This document shows positions 51,899 through 60,998 of a DNA stretch of 64,000 bases, one piece after another; the stretch's first letter is position 1, and each line of letters begins with the position of its first letter. The stretch is taken from the NCBI RefSeq assembly GCF_001425625.1, contig NZ_LMCP01000045.1, positions 131,263-195,262 on the forward strand. The letters run 5' to 3'. The DNA comes from Mesorhizobium sp. Root102. Lineage in GTDB: Bacteria > Pseudomonadota > Alphaproteobacteria > Rhizobiales > Rhizobiaceae. A program made the translations under genes and the position numbers. Under the pieces are notes generated by a model. It saw only the letters and a program-made list of their open reading frames with translations, was not told the origin of the DNA and made no database searches.

Positions 51899-53257
51899 GT
51901 GGAAGACCACGACACCGGCGCCGGCGCGCCGGCGGTGGGCGTGTCCAGCGCTTCCCAGGGGCCATCTGGCCCGGGAACCGCCAGCTGGCAGCAACGCCGC
52001 CCGACGGAGCCCCGTTTCGCCGATGCGCAGGCGGGCGACGCGCCCCAGAAGGGCAAGCCCAAGAAGCGGCGCAAGCGGAGGCGCGGGCGCAAGGTTTTTG
52101 CGCGCGACGAAGCGCGTCCCCCGGAGAATCGAGCGCCGGCGCCAGGCAAGACCGGCGCCCCGGCGGCGGAGGCGCACAGGCCGGCGGAATCGGTGGCCTC
52201 GTCCGCCGCTGTAGTGACCCGGCCCGAACAGGGCACCCGGCGCCCACCGGTGCACGAGCTTCCCGTGTTTGCGGCGCTTGACCTCGGCACCAACAATTGC
52301 CGGCTGCTGGTTGCCGTGCCGACGCGGCATGGCCAGTTCCGCGTCATCGACGCCTTTTCGCGCATCGTCCGGCTGGGCGAGGGGCTCACCGCCAATGGCC
52401 GGCTCGGCCAGCCGGCGATGGACCGCGCGGTCGAGGCGCTGAAGATCTGCGGCGACAAGCTGCGCACCCGCAAGATCCGAAAAGCCCGGCTGATCGCCAC
52501 CGAAGCCTGCCGCACGGCCGACAACGGCGTCGAATTCCTCGACCGCGTCGAGCGCGAGGCCGGCCTGAAGCTAGAGATCATCGATCGCCAGACCGAGGCG
52601 CGGCTGGCGGTGTCCGGCTGCGGCTCTCTGGTCGAGCGTGATACGCAAGGCGTCGTGCTGTTCGACATCGGCGGCGGCTCCTCCGAAATCGCACTGATCG
52701 ATCTCGCCGGCCGCCGCTCGCCAAGGCTCGCCAATCACATCGTGTCGTGGACCTCGCTGCCGGTCGGGGTCGTCTCGCTGGCCGAGCGTTTCGGCGGCCG
52801 CACGGTGACGCGCGAGATCTTCGCCGCCATGGTCGACGATGTCGCCGGCCGGCTGGCCGGCTTCGACGGCCGCGATCGGCTGAGCCACCTCAAGGCGAGC
52901 CCGAATTTCCATCTGCTGGGCACGTCCGGAACGGTGACGACGCTGGCCGGTGTTCACCTCGACCTCGATCGCTACGACCGCCGCCGTGTCGACGGGCTGT
53001 GGATGGACCGCGACAGCGTCGACCGCATGGTCGAAAAACTGGTCGGCTGGGATTTCCAGCAGCGCTGCGCCAATCCTTGCATCGGTGCCGATCGTGCCGA
53101 TCTGGTGCTGGCCGGCTGTGCTATCCTCGAAGCGATCCGCGCGGTATGGCCGTCGGAGCGGCTGCGCGTCGCCGACCGGGGTCTGCGCGAAGGCATATTG
53201 AGCGAGCTGATGGCCGATGACGGCGTCTGGCGCAACGATGGGCGTGGCAGAGCGTGA
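51899..53257 (+). CDS. Ppx/GppA phosphatase with a long basic N-terminal extension
   Basis: Ppx/GppA enzymes hydrolyse polyphosphate or pppGpp. In this 452-residue protein the ASKHA phosphatase domain begins near residue 120 (ALDLGTNNCRLLVA) and includes EACRTADNG, DIGGGSSEIAL and LGTSGTVTTLAG. The first 115 residues are low-complexity with a strongly basic run, KGKPKKRRKRRRGRK, which may bind RNA, ribosomes or polyphosphate. GTG 51899 has an AAGGA site at 51888-51892. rlmE follows 22 bases later and is likely co-transcribed. Confidence 0.9.
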   Translation: MEDHDTGAGAPAVGVSSASQGPSGPGTASWQQRRPTEPRFADAQAGDAPQKGKPKKRRKRRRGRKVFARDEARPPENRAPAPGKTGAPAAEAHRPAESVASSAAVVTRPEQGTRRPPVHELPVFAALDLGTNNCRLLVAVPTRHGQFRVIDAFSRIVRLGEGLTANGRLGQPAMDRAVEALKICGDKLRTRKIRKARLIATEACRTADNGVEFLDRVEREAGLKLEIIDRQTEARLAVSGCGSLVERDTQGVVLFDIGGGSSEIALIDLAGRRSPRLANHIVSWTSLPVGVVSLAERFGGRTVTREIFAAMVDDVAGRLAGFDGRDRLSHLKASPNFHLLGTSGTVTTLAGVHLDLDRYDRRRVDGLWMDRDSVDRMVEKLVGWDFQQRCANPCIGADRADLVLAGCAILEAIRAVWPSERLRVADRGLREGILSELMADDGVWRNDGRGRA

Positions 53258-53279
53258 GCCCGAACCGAAGAAATAAGCA

Positions 53280-54071
53280 ATGACCAAGAAACCGGGAAAA
53301 CCAGGATCCGCCAGCATTCGCGTTCTGAAGACGCGGATCAAGAAGAAGAGCGGGCTGAAGGAATCGTCGCGCCGCTGGCTGCAGCGCCACATCAACGATC
53401 CCTATGTCCAGCGCTCCAAGGCTGATGGCTATCGCTCGCGCGCGGCCTACAAGCTGATCGAGATCGACGACAAGCACCATCTGTTGAAGCCCGGCATGAA
53501 GGTGATCGACCTCGGCGCGGCTCCCGGCGGCTGGTGCCAGGTCGCGGCCGCGCGCACGAAATCGACGGCCGACAAGCCGCATGTCATCGGCATCGATTAT
53601 CTGGAGATGGACGCCGTGCCCGGCGCGCCGGTGCTGTTGATGGATTTCCTCGATCCGCTGGCGCCACAAAAGCTGGCCGAGGCGCTGGGCGGGGATCCCG
53701 ATATCGTGCTGTCGGACATGGCGGCCCCGACCACCGGCCACAAGCGGACCGACCATATCCGCACCATGCATCTGTGCGAGGTGGCGGCCGACTTCGCGCT
53801 GTCGGTGCTGAAGCCGGGCGGGCATTTCCTGGCCAAGACCTTCCAGGGCGGCGCCGAAAATGAATTGCTCTCCCTGCTCAAGCGCAACTTCCGTTCCGTC
53901 CATCACGTCAAGCCGCCGGCGTCGCGCGATGAATCGGTCGAGCTTTATCTCCTGGCCAAGGATTTTAAGGGGCGAGAGCCGCCCAAGGGCGAATCGGAAA
54001 GTCCATCGGACATTACGAAGGACTTGAGCGCCCGAGGCGATAACGAAGGGCCGGACGACGGCGAAGGCTAA
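53280..54071 (+). CDS. rlmE: 23S rRNA 2'-O-ribose U2552 methyltransferase RlmE
   Basis: RlmE (RrmJ/FtsJ) methylates U2552 in the ribosomal A loop late in 50S assembly. The 263-residue product has the SAM motif IDLGAAPGGWCQVA. The K-D-K-E catalytic set is visible as Lys in SRAAYKL, Asp in VLSDMAAP, Lys in FLAKTFQG and Glu in DESVELYLL. Both termini extend beyond the E. coli protein; the N-terminus is basic and the C-terminus acidic. Confidence 0.95.
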   Translation: MTKKPGKPGSASIRVLKTRIKKKSGLKESSRRWLQRHINDPYVQRSKADGYRSRAAYKLIEIDDKHHLLKPGMKVIDLGAAPGGWCQVAAARTKSTADKPHVIGIDYLEMDAVPGAPVLLMDFLDPLAPQKLAEALGGDPDIVLSDMAAPTTGHKRTDHIRTMHLCEVAADFALSVLKPGGHFLAKTFQGGAENELLSLLKRNFRSVHHVKPPASRDESVELYLLAKDFKGREPPKGESESPSDITKDLSARGDNEGPDDGEG

Positions 54072-54077
54072 GCCGCA

Positions 54078-55499
54078 TCAATTGCCCGGCGGGCTTACCG
54101 CTTCCAACGTCTTGGGCGTGATCAATCGGCCATGTCCGGAGACGGCGCTGCCGGCGTCGGGCGCCAGCCGCATGAAGGACAGGGACGCGGCGGCGGATAT
54201 CACCGCAACGACGAAGAACGCGGTGTGGAAATCCGCCAGCGTCAGTGACCTGTCATTCAAGCTCGTGGACACTTCCAGGATGCCGCCGGCCACCGCCACG
54301 CCGAGCGCGACCGACAACTGCTGGAACACGGCTGTAATCGGCGTCGCCTTGCTGGTGTCTTCAGCCGAAACCTCGGCATAGGCGAGCGCATTGACCCCGG
54401 TGAAGAACATCGAGCGGATGAAGCCGCCGACGAGCAGCATGGCCAGCATCAGCAGATAGGGTGTGTCGGGTGTGAACAGGCCGTAGATGGCGATCGAGGC
54501 CGCGGCGACCAGCGAACCGACAACCAGCACGCGGCGGAAGCCAGCGACGCGGAAGATCAGTGCGGTGACGAATTTCATGCCGATGGCGCCGATCGCCGAG
54601 ACGAAGGTGATCATGCCGGACTGGAATGGCGTCAGCCCAAAGCCGATCTGGAACATCAGCGGCAGCAGGAAGGGCACGGCGCCGATGCCGATGCGAAACA
54701 GCGAGCCGCCGAGTACCGAGGAGCGGAACACCTGGTTGCGGAACAGTTCGAGCGCCAGCAGCGGGTTTTTGGCGCGGCGTGCATGCAGCAGATAGAGCGC
54801 GCCCGACAGCAGGCCAACCGCTACGGTGATGACACCCACGATTGGCGGCAGATAGGGCAAGCTGACCACCGACAGGCCGAACACCACCCCGGATGCCGCC
54901 AGCCCGCTCAGCACGAAGCCGATGAAATCAAGTGGCGGCGTCTGCGAGGGTTCGGTCTCCGGCAGGAAACGCGTCGCCAGCCAGATGCCGACCACGCCGA
55001 TCGGCACATTGATCAGGAAGATCCAATGCCAGGTGAAATAGGTGGTGATGAAGCCGCCCACCGGCGGCCCGACCAACGGCCCGACCAGAGCCGGAACGGT
55101 CAGCCAGGACATTGCCGCGACGAGTTCGCTTTTCGGTGTCGCGCGCACCAGCACCAGCCGCCCGACCGGTGTCATCATGGCGCCGCCAATGCCTTGCAGG
55201 AAGCGCGACACCACGAAAGCCGGCAGCGAACCGGAGAGCGCGCAGGCGATCGAGCCGACGATGAAGACCGCGATCGCGGCACGAAAGACATTCTTGGCGC
55301 CGAAACGGTCGGCCATCCAGCCGCTGATCGGAATGAAGATCGCCAGCGATACCAGATAGGCAGTCAGCGCCAGCTTGAGCGCGATCGGGCTGGTATGGAT
55401 GTCGATTGCGATCGCCGGCAGTGATGTCGCGATGACGGTCGAATCCATGTTTTCCATGAAAAGGGCGACCGCCAGTATGAGCGGGATGGTGCGGTTCAA
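54078..55499 (-). CDS. MFS drug/proton antiporter, DHA2 (EmrB/QacA) family
   Basis: A 473-residue protein with about 14 membrane helices, the count for DHA2. The family motifs are ENMDSTVIATSLPAIA in helix 1, GWMADRFGAKNVFRAA in loop 2-3 and the motif C-like GPLVGPPVGGFI in helix 5. No membrane-fusion partner gene is adjacent. It is divergent from guaB, and its promoter shares the region with the guaB leader. The substrate is unknown. Confidence 0.92.
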   Translation of the reverse strand: MNRTIPLILAVALFMENMDSTVIATSLPAIAIDIHTSPIALKLALTAYLVSLAIFIPISGWMADRFGAKNVFRAAIAVFIVGSIACALSGSLPAFVVSRFLQGIGGAMMTPVGRLVLVRATPKSELVAAMSWLTVPALVGPLVGPPVGGFITTYFTWHWIFLINVPIGVVGIWLATRFLPETEPSQTPPLDFIGFVLSGLAASGVVFGLSVVSLPYLPPIVGVITVAVGLLSGALYLLHARRAKNPLLALELFRNQVFRSSVLGGSLFRIGIGAVPFLLPLMFQIGFGLTPFQSGMITFVSAIGAIGMKFVTALIFRVAGFRRVLVVGSLVAAASIAIYGLFTPDTPYLLMLAMLLVGGFIRSMFFTGVNALAYAEVSAEDTSKATPITAVFQQLSVALGVAVAGGILEVSTSLNDRSLTLADFHTAFFVVAVISAAASLSFMRLAPDAGSAVSGHGRLITPKTLEAVSPPGN

Positions 55500-55601
55500 G
55501 GAACGCGTCCAGACTTGAATGTTGCGTTGCCGGTTGCATGTCGGTCTTGAAGCGGGCGGTTACCATGCCTTCGCCGGGATGTCGCATTAATTTGCTGTCA
55601 C

Positions 55602-55769
55602 TTTCGTGCTACCGGCAACCACAGGTGGCACCCATCGGGCGAAAAGTCACCTTTCCGGGAGCGTGAAATCATCGGCTTTTCATCGGCGCCGGGACGTGTT
55701 ACCAGCCAGCGCCAATCCTGAAAGGGAAGAAACGAGTCGGCGCTGTCCATTCCGGTCCAGCGCTTTTTT
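55602..55769 (+). ncRNA. Candidate structured leader with terminator/anti-terminator upstream of guaB
   Basis: Two stable parts are visible. At 55602-55668 a 14-position arm (TTTCGTGCTACCGG against CCGGGAGCGTGAAA) pairs throughout, allowing two G-U pairs and one mismatch. It encloses a 7-pair stem at 55623-55629/55646-55652 (AGGTGGC with GTCACCT) and a CCC/GGG tip. At 55740-55769 GCGCTG and CAGCGC form a hairpin followed by TTTTTT, an intrinsic terminator ending 18 bases before the guaB ATG. CAGCGCC at 55707-55713 can pair instead with GGCGCTG at 55739-55745 and break the terminator. A separate small RNA is the main alternative. A possible -10 (CATTAAT) lies at 55585-55591. Confidence 0.6.
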
Positions 55770-55787
55770 GTATTCCGAGGGCTGGCC

Positions 55788-57290
55788 ATGGCAAAAATCA
55801 TCGAAACCTCCACCGGCGCATTGGCGCTGACCTTTGACGACGTGCTGCTGCAGCCGGGTCATTCCGAGGTCATGCCCGGCGAGACCGATGTCCGCACCCG
55901 CATCGCCAGCGACATCGACCTCAACGTGCCGATCCTCTCGGCGGCGATGGACACCGTCACCGAGGCGCGGCTTGCCATCGCCATGGCCCAGGCCGGCGGC
56001 ATTGGCGTCATCCACCGCAATTTCTCGCCGGCCGAACAGGCTGAGCAGGTGCGGCAGGTCAAGAAGTTCGAATCCGGCATGGTGGTCAATCCCGTCACCA
56101 TCGGTCCTGACGCGACGCTCGCCGACGCGCTGGGCCTGATGCGCAGTTATTCGATCTCGGGCATTCCGGTGGTCGAGAATGGCGGCAGTGGCGGCCACAA
56201 GATCGGACGGCTGATCGGCATCCTGACCAATCGTGACGTGCGCTTTGCGTCCGATCCGGCGCAGAAGGTCCATGAGCTGATGACCCGTGACAACCTGATC
56301 ACGGTCAAGGAGAATGTCGACCAGGACGAGGCCAAACGGCTTCTGCACCAGCACAGAATCGAAAAGCTGGTCGTCGTCGACAAGCAGGGCAATTGCGTCG
56401 GGCTGATCACCGTCAAGGACATCGAGAAGTCGCAGCTGAACCCGCACGCCACCAAGGACGCGCAGGGCCGCTTGCGCGCCGCCGCCGCCACCAGCGTCGG
56501 CGATGACGGTTTCGAGCGCGCCGAACGTCTCATCGATGCAGGCGTCGACCTTCTGGTGATCGACACCGCGCATGGCCACTCGCAGCGCGTGCTGGACGCG
56601 GTGACGCGCGCCAAGAAGCTCTCCAACTCGGTTCGCATCCTGGCCGGCAACGTCGCCACCGCCGCGGGCACGCAGGCGCTGATCGACGCCGGCGCCGACG
56701 CCGTCAAGGTCGGCATCGGTCCGGGCTCCATCTGCACCACCCGCATCGTTGCCGGCGTCGGCGTGCCGCAGCTCTCGGCCATCATGTCGGCGGTCGAGAC
56801 GGCGCACAAATCAGGCGTCTCGGTAATCGCCGACGGCGGCATCAAATATTCCGGCGATCTCGCCAAGGCGCTCGCCGCCGGCGCAAGTGCCGCCATGATC
56901 GGCTCGCTGCTGGCCGGAACCGACGAAAGCCCTGGCGAGGTCTATCTGCACCAGGGCCGCTCCTTCAAGGCGTATCGCGGCATGGGCTCGGTCGGCGCCA
57001 TGGCCCGCGGCTCCGCCGATCGCTACTTCCAGGCCGAGGTGCGCGACACGCTGAAATTGGTCCCGGAAGGCATCGAGGGGCAGGTTCCCTACAAAGGACC
57101 TGTGTCTGGCGTGCTGCACCAGCTTGCAGGCGGGCTGAAAGCCGCTATGGGTTATGTTGGTGGCCGCGACCTTGCCGATTTCCGCGACCGTGCCACCTTT
57201 GTGCGTATATCCAACGCCGGACTTCGTGAAAGCCACGCCCATGACGTCACGATTACCCGCGAAAGCCCGAATTATCCCGGCGGAGTCTAA
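55788..57290 (+). CDS. guaB: IMP dehydrogenase
   Basis: GuaB oxidises IMP to XMP, the committed step to GMP. The 500-residue product has the catalytic barrel with two CBS domains inserted at about 95-215. The catalytic Cys316 is in GPGSICTTRIVAGVG, and the IMP loop and flap segment (MGSVGAMARGSADRYF) are present. The ATG at 55788 has a GAGGG site. An intrinsic terminator lies 18 bases upstream of the start codon, suggesting attenuation. The CBS domains may add control by purine nucleotides. Confidence 0.98.
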   Translation: MAKIIETSTGALALTFDDVLLQPGHSEVMPGETDVRTRIASDIDLNVPILSAAMDTVTEARLAIAMAQAGGIGVIHRNFSPAEQAEQVRQVKKFESGMVVNPVTIGPDATLADALGLMRSYSISGIPVVENGGSGGHKIGRLIGILTNRDVRFASDPAQKVHELMTRDNLITVKENVDQDEAKRLLHQHRIEKLVVVDKQGNCVGLITVKDIEKSQLNPHATKDAQGRLRAAAATSVGDDGFERAERLIDAGVDLLVIDTAHGHSQRVLDAVTRAKKLSNSVRILAGNVATAAGTQALIDAGADAVKVGIGPGSICTTRIVAGVGVPQLSAIMSAVETAHKSGVSVIADGGIKYSGDLAKALAAGASAAMIGSLLAGTDESPGEVYLHQGRSFKAYRGMGSVGAMARGSADRYFQAEVRDTLKLVPEGIEGQVPYKGPVSGVLHQLAGGLKAAMGYVGGRDLADFRDRATFVRISNAGLRESHAHDVTITRESPNYPGGV

Positions 57291-57864
57291 CCAGTACGGG
57301 CTCGGGCGGAGCCTGACGGCGACGATCCTGCGGCTGTCGCGGCACGCAGGCGCGCTCTGTTTCCTGTCGGCGGTGGTGTTCATCGCCATGACGGTGCTGG
57401 AATTCTTCTACTTTCAACAGTTGAGCGGTGGCTTGCCGTCACTCGACATGCGTATTTTCGGTTTCACGCCGGATGAAGGCATGGCCTGGCTGACAGCGCT
57501 CGGCCGGCGCGGTGGCGAGATCATTCTCGTCTGGCACTATCTGACCTTCGCTCTCCTGTTCCCGGTGCTGCTGTCGGCGACGCTGGTCAGCCTGATCCTG
57601 GCAACCGGTCGGCGATTGAAGGCTTTCCGTGTGTTGCCGGCGCAGTTGCAGTCGATCTTCGCGCTGGTTCTGGTGCTGCCCTACACGCTTGCCGACTACG
57701 TCCAGAACATCGCGGTGGCGCGGCTTCTGTCCGATTTCCTGTCGGCGAACCCGGATTCGCTGTCTTTCGCCTCGTCGCTGATCGTCACCAAATTCGCGCT
57801 TTTAGCCATCCCGGCGATCGTCATTGCCGCCTTCTGGCTGGCGGGCCTGAAACGCCAGGCTTGA
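57241..57864 (+). CDS. Unknown integral membrane protein overlapping the guaB end
   Basis: A 207-residue protein with about four membrane helices (near 42-62, 100-125, 140-160 and 182-203) after a basic cytoplasmic start. ATG 57241 puts its first 17 codons inside the end of guaB in another frame; no other good start lies before the first helix. It is probably co-transcribed with guaB. I do not recognise the family. Confidence 0.7.
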   Translation: MTSRLPAKARIIPAESNQYGLGRSLTATILRLSRHAGALCFLSAVVFIAMTVLEFFYFQQLSGGLPSLDMRIFGFTPDEGMAWLTALGRRGGEIILVWHYLTFALLFPVLLSATLVSLILATGRRLKAFRVLPAQLQSIFALVLVLPYTLADYVQNIAVARLLSDFLSANPDSLSFASSLIVTKFALLAIPAIVIAAFWLAGLKRQA

Positions 57865-57898
57865 TGCCGGCAAAACCCAACCGGGCAGGGGGGACTTC

Positions 57899-58318
57899 AT
57901 GAACCAGACCACGATCTTCTGGCCTGTTCTGGCGCATGTGCTGCTGATCTACATCGTCTACGGCGTCCTGGGTCGCCGCAGATACGGCGCAGTCAGGTCA
58001 GGCGAAGCTAAGGCCGGCCAGTTCAAGGTGCGCTCGACCGAGCCTGCCTCTAGCATCACCGTTGCCGCCAATCTCACCAACCAGTTCGAATTGCCGGTGC
58101 TGTTCTATGTGCTGTGCCTGACGCTGCACCTGACCAACGGCGTCAACTATCTGACCCTGGCGCTGATGTGGATTTTCGTCGCGTCGCGCTATTTTCATGC
58201 CTGGATTCACCTGACCAGCAACAATCTGCTGCTGCGCAGCCGCTCTTTCTTCGTCGGAGCGGTGATTCTTTTGCTTGGATGGATCTGGTTCGCGCTGCAC
58301 CTGCTCGGCGTGGTTTGA
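57899..58318 (+). CDS. MAPEG-family membrane protein
   Basis: A 139-residue protein with four membrane helices. The segment ANLTNQFELPVLFYVLC has the Asn-x-x-Glu-type pattern of MAPEG proteins (membrane-associated, eicosanoid and glutathione metabolism). Many bacterial members have no known reaction. It starts 34 bases after the preceding gene. Confidence 0.82.
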   Translation: MNQTTIFWPVLAHVLLIYIVYGVLGRRRYGAVRSGEAKAGQFKVRSTEPASSITVAANLTNQFELPVLFYVLCLTLHLTNGVNYLTLALMWIFVASRYFHAWIHLTSNNLLLRSRSFFVGAVILLLGWIWFALHLLGVV

Positions 58319-58325
58319 GCAGGTG

Positions 58326-58379
58326 TTTACCCTCCCGAAGGGGAGGTCGCTCCGCAAAGCGGAGCGGTGTGGGGGTAAA
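58326..58379. repeat. Two-hairpin intergenic repeat, CCTCC...GGAGGTCG type (copy 2)
   Basis: An outer stem TTTACCC (58326-58332) / GGGTAAA (58373-58379) can close over two hairpins, CCTCCC-GAAG-GGGAGG (58331-58346) and CGCTCCG/CGGAGCG (58348-58366). The first hairpin and the outer stem share two bases, so pairing must shift slightly. The layout matches 26505-26550. It lies between convergent genes and may act as a terminator. Confidence 0.7.
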
Positions 58380-58383
58380 GCGC

Positions 58384-59535
58384 CTAAAGATCGAACACGG
58401 CGATCTTGCGCTTGTCGAACTTGATGCCGATCTCGCCGCGCACCAGCTTGAGCGCTGCTTCGCCGAACACCGCGCGCCGCCAGCCCTGCAGGGCCGGTAC
58501 GTCGGCTTCCTCGCCCTCGGCGGCGATACGGTCGATGTCGTCGCTGGAGGCCAGCACTTTCGAGGCGACGCCTTCCTTCTCCGCGACGATCCGCAGCAGC
58601 ACCTTCAACAGTTCCGCCGCTGCATTCGAGCCCTCGGGCGGCTGGAAATTCTTCGGCAGCTTCGGCATCTGCTCCTTGGGCAAGGCAAGCGCGGTGTTGA
58701 CCGCGCCAAGCAGCGCCGTCGCCGTCGAGGAGCGCTCCCAGCCCTTCGGCGTCGTGCGCAGCTTGCCAAGGGCTGCCGCGTCGCGCGGCGCCTGCTGCGC
58801 CACCTCGTAGATTGCGTCGTCCTTGAGCACGCGGCCGCGCGGCACGTCGCGTTCGCGCGCCTCGCGCTCGCGCCACGCCGCCACGCCTTGCACGATCGCC
58901 AGTTCCTGTGGTTTGCGCAGCCGCATCTTCAGCCGTTTCCAGGCGTCCTCGGGGTGTGGATCATAGGTCTCGCGCGAGGTCAGGACCTCCATTTCCTCGT
59001 TGAGCCAATGGGCGCGGTTCTCCCGCGCCAGTTCGGCGCTGAGGTGCTGGTAGACCTCGATCAGATGGGTGACGTCGGCCAGCGCGTAGTCGAGCTGCTT
59101 GTCGGAAAGCGGCCGGTGACGCCAGTCGGTGAAACGCGATGACTTGTCGAGCCGCGCCCCGGTGATGCGCTGCACGAGCTGGTCGTAGGACACACTGTCA
59201 CCGAAGCCGCAAACCATCGCCGCCACTTGCGTGTCGAACACCGGATGCGGCACCAGATCGCCGAGATGGACGATGATTTCGATGTCCTGCCGCGCGGCGT
59301 GGAAGACTTTGACCACCGCCTCATTGGCCATCAGCTTGAAGAACGGCTTCAGGTCGATGTCGGGTGACAGCGGATCGATCAGCGCCGTTACGCCGGGTGC
59401 GGCCATCTGGATCAGGCACAGAATCGGCCAAAAGGTCGTTTCTCGAATGAATTCGGTGTCGACGGTGACGAAATCCGACTTTTCGACAGCGGCGAGAACG
59501 GTCTCGAGTTCTTTCTGGGTGGTGATGACGTGCAT
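58384..59535 (-). CDS. rnd: Ribonuclease D
   Basis: RNase D is a 3'-5' exonuclease that trims tRNA precursors and other structured RNAs. The 383-residue product has the DEDD site: Asp and Glu in FVTVDTEFIRE, Asp in HAARQDIEII, and Tyr and Asp in LDYALADVTHL. HRDC-type domains follow from about residue 205. ATG 59535 is preferred over the TTG one codon earlier. Confidence 0.96.
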   Translation of the reverse strand: MHVITTQKELETVLAAVEKSDFVTVDTEFIRETTFWPILCLIQMAAPGVTALIDPLSPDIDLKPFFKLMANEAVVKVFHAARQDIEIIVHLGDLVPHPVFDTQVAAMVCGFGDSVSYDQLVQRITGARLDKSSRFTDWRHRPLSDKQLDYALADVTHLIEVYQHLSAELARENRAHWLNEEMEVLTSRETYDPHPEDAWKRLKMRLRKPQELAIVQGVAAWREREARERDVPRGRVLKDDAIYEVAQQAPRDAAALGKLRTTPKGWERSSTATALLGAVNTALALPKEQMPKLPKNFQPPEGSNAAAELLKVLLRIVAEKEGVASKVLASSDDIDRIAAEGEEADVPALQGWRRAVFGEAALKLVRGEIGIKFDKRKIAVFDL

Positions 59536-59610
59536 CAAATCGCTTTTGACAGGAGTAAGGTCTTCCTAGATTTCAGCCGGCGGGGCTTTCGTCAAGCTTT
59601 GGCGCCATCG

Positions 59611-60855
59611 TCACGACCCAGTCGGCCCGTCGGAATCGCTGTTTCTCCTGGCTAGCCGTGCGAAAACCGTCGAGGTGCGCAACAGCGCGGTGAAGCGGCT
59701 GCGCCTGCCTGCCGGCACGCCGGACCGGGCCTGCATCCGGTAAAGAATGACGGCGATGAAGATCGCATAGACCACGGCGCTGAACACGAACAGCGCGCTC
59801 GGCCCGAAATACTGCATCGCCGTCGAGGCGGCGAATGGGCCGCCAATGGCGCCGAAGGAATAGAACAGCATCAAGGCCGCATTGATCAGCACGAACTCGC
59901 CCGTGTCGGCGCGGTCGTTGGAATGCGCCGCCGACAGCGAATAGAGCGGCATGGCGAAACAACCGAAGATGAAGATGATGATGAAGTTGAACAGCGGATT
60001 GCTGCCGGCGATGAACACCAGCGCCAGCGCCGAAAGCATCGCGCAGCAGGTCGTTATCAGCAGCACCCGGCGCCGGTCCCAGCGGTCGGAGAGGTAGCCG
60101 AGCGGATACTGGATGACGGCGCCGCCGAAGATACCGACGCTGACGAAGGTGACGACATCGGCGACCGACATGCCGATCTGCTCGGCATAGACCGGCGACA
60201 ATGTGCGAAAGGCGCTGTTGGTGACGCCGACGGCGATGCAGCCGAAACAGCCCAGCGGCGAAATCCGCCAGACGCGCGCCAGGTCGAGCTTGACGTCCTC
60301 GGGTGGCGTCGGGTTGGAGCGGTCACCGAGCGAAACCGGCACCAGCGACAACGTGATCATGATCGACATGATGGCGAAGATGGTGAAGCCGCCGGCGCCG
60401 AAGACCGGGATCAGGAACTGGGCGCCGGTCACGGAACCAGTGTCGACCATCCGGTAGATCGCCAGCACACGGGCGCGATCCTTGTTGGCGACGCCGGAAT
60501 TCAGCCAGCTTTCGACGATGGTGAACAGCCCGGCGAAGCAGAAACCGCCGGCAAAGCGCACCGCGCACCACATCACCGGATCGAGAACCAGCACCAGCAG
60601 CAAGGTGCCGACCGAGGCGATCGCCGCCAGCGCCGAAAATGCCCTGATATGGCCGACCGCCTTCATGATGCGGGTGATGGCCAGGCAGCCGAGCAGGAAG
60701 CCGGCGAAATAGAAGGTGCCCATCAGGCCGATGTCGGAGGCGGAAAACCCTTCCTGCGCGCCACGCAGCGCGATCAGCGTGCTCTGCAGCCCATTGCCGC
60801 CAAGCAGGATGCCGGCGGCGAGGAGGAGCGGGATCAGTGGGCGGATGGAGGACAT
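59611..60855 (-). CDS. MFS transporter (YcaD/UMF2-like)
   Basis: A 414-residue protein with 12 predicted membrane helices. The loop motif YLSDRWDRRRVLLI is between helices 8 and 9, with a conserved NSAFRTLSPVYAEQIG region in helix 7. The start MSSIRPLIPLLL at 60855 begins with helix 1. A GTG at 61002 overlapping the LysR stop would add 49 Trp/Pro-rich residues and cannot be excluded. The substrate is unknown. Confidence 0.88.
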   Translation of the reverse strand: MSSIRPLIPLLLAAGILLGGNGLQSTLIALRGAQEGFSASDIGLMGTFYFAGFLLGCLAITRIMKAVGHIRAFSALAAIASVGTLLLVLVLDPVMWCAVRFAGGFCFAGLFTIVESWLNSGVANKDRARVLAIYRMVDTGSVTGAQFLIPVFGAGGFTIFAIMSIMITLSLVPVSLGDRSNPTPPEDVKLDLARVWRISPLGCFGCIAVGVTNSAFRTLSPVYAEQIGMSVADVVTFVSVGIFGGAVIQYPLGYLSDRWDRRRVLLITTCCAMLSALALVFIAGSNPLFNFIIIFIFGCFAMPLYSLSAAHSNDRADTGEFVLINAALMLFYSFGAIGGPFAASTAMQYFGPSALFVFSAVVYAIFIAVILYRMQARSGVPAGRRSRFTALLRTSTVFARLARRNSDSDGPTGS

Positions 60856-60998
60856 GAAGCAATCACGTGTCGGTGATCCCTTCTTGAACCATCGCCATGG
60901 CCAATACCAGCGCCAATTCCCGGCGGTATGGGGCCCAACAGGGGTTATCGGCGCCTCAGTTTGGATTTCAGCCTGAGGTGGTTGGTTCGCGGGCGCGG

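Noticed and set aside
55598..55813. Reverse-strand open frame in the guaB leader
   Set aside because: It runs antisense into guaB, has no ribosome site, and its presence is explained by GC-rich sequence; the RNA structure is the better reading.
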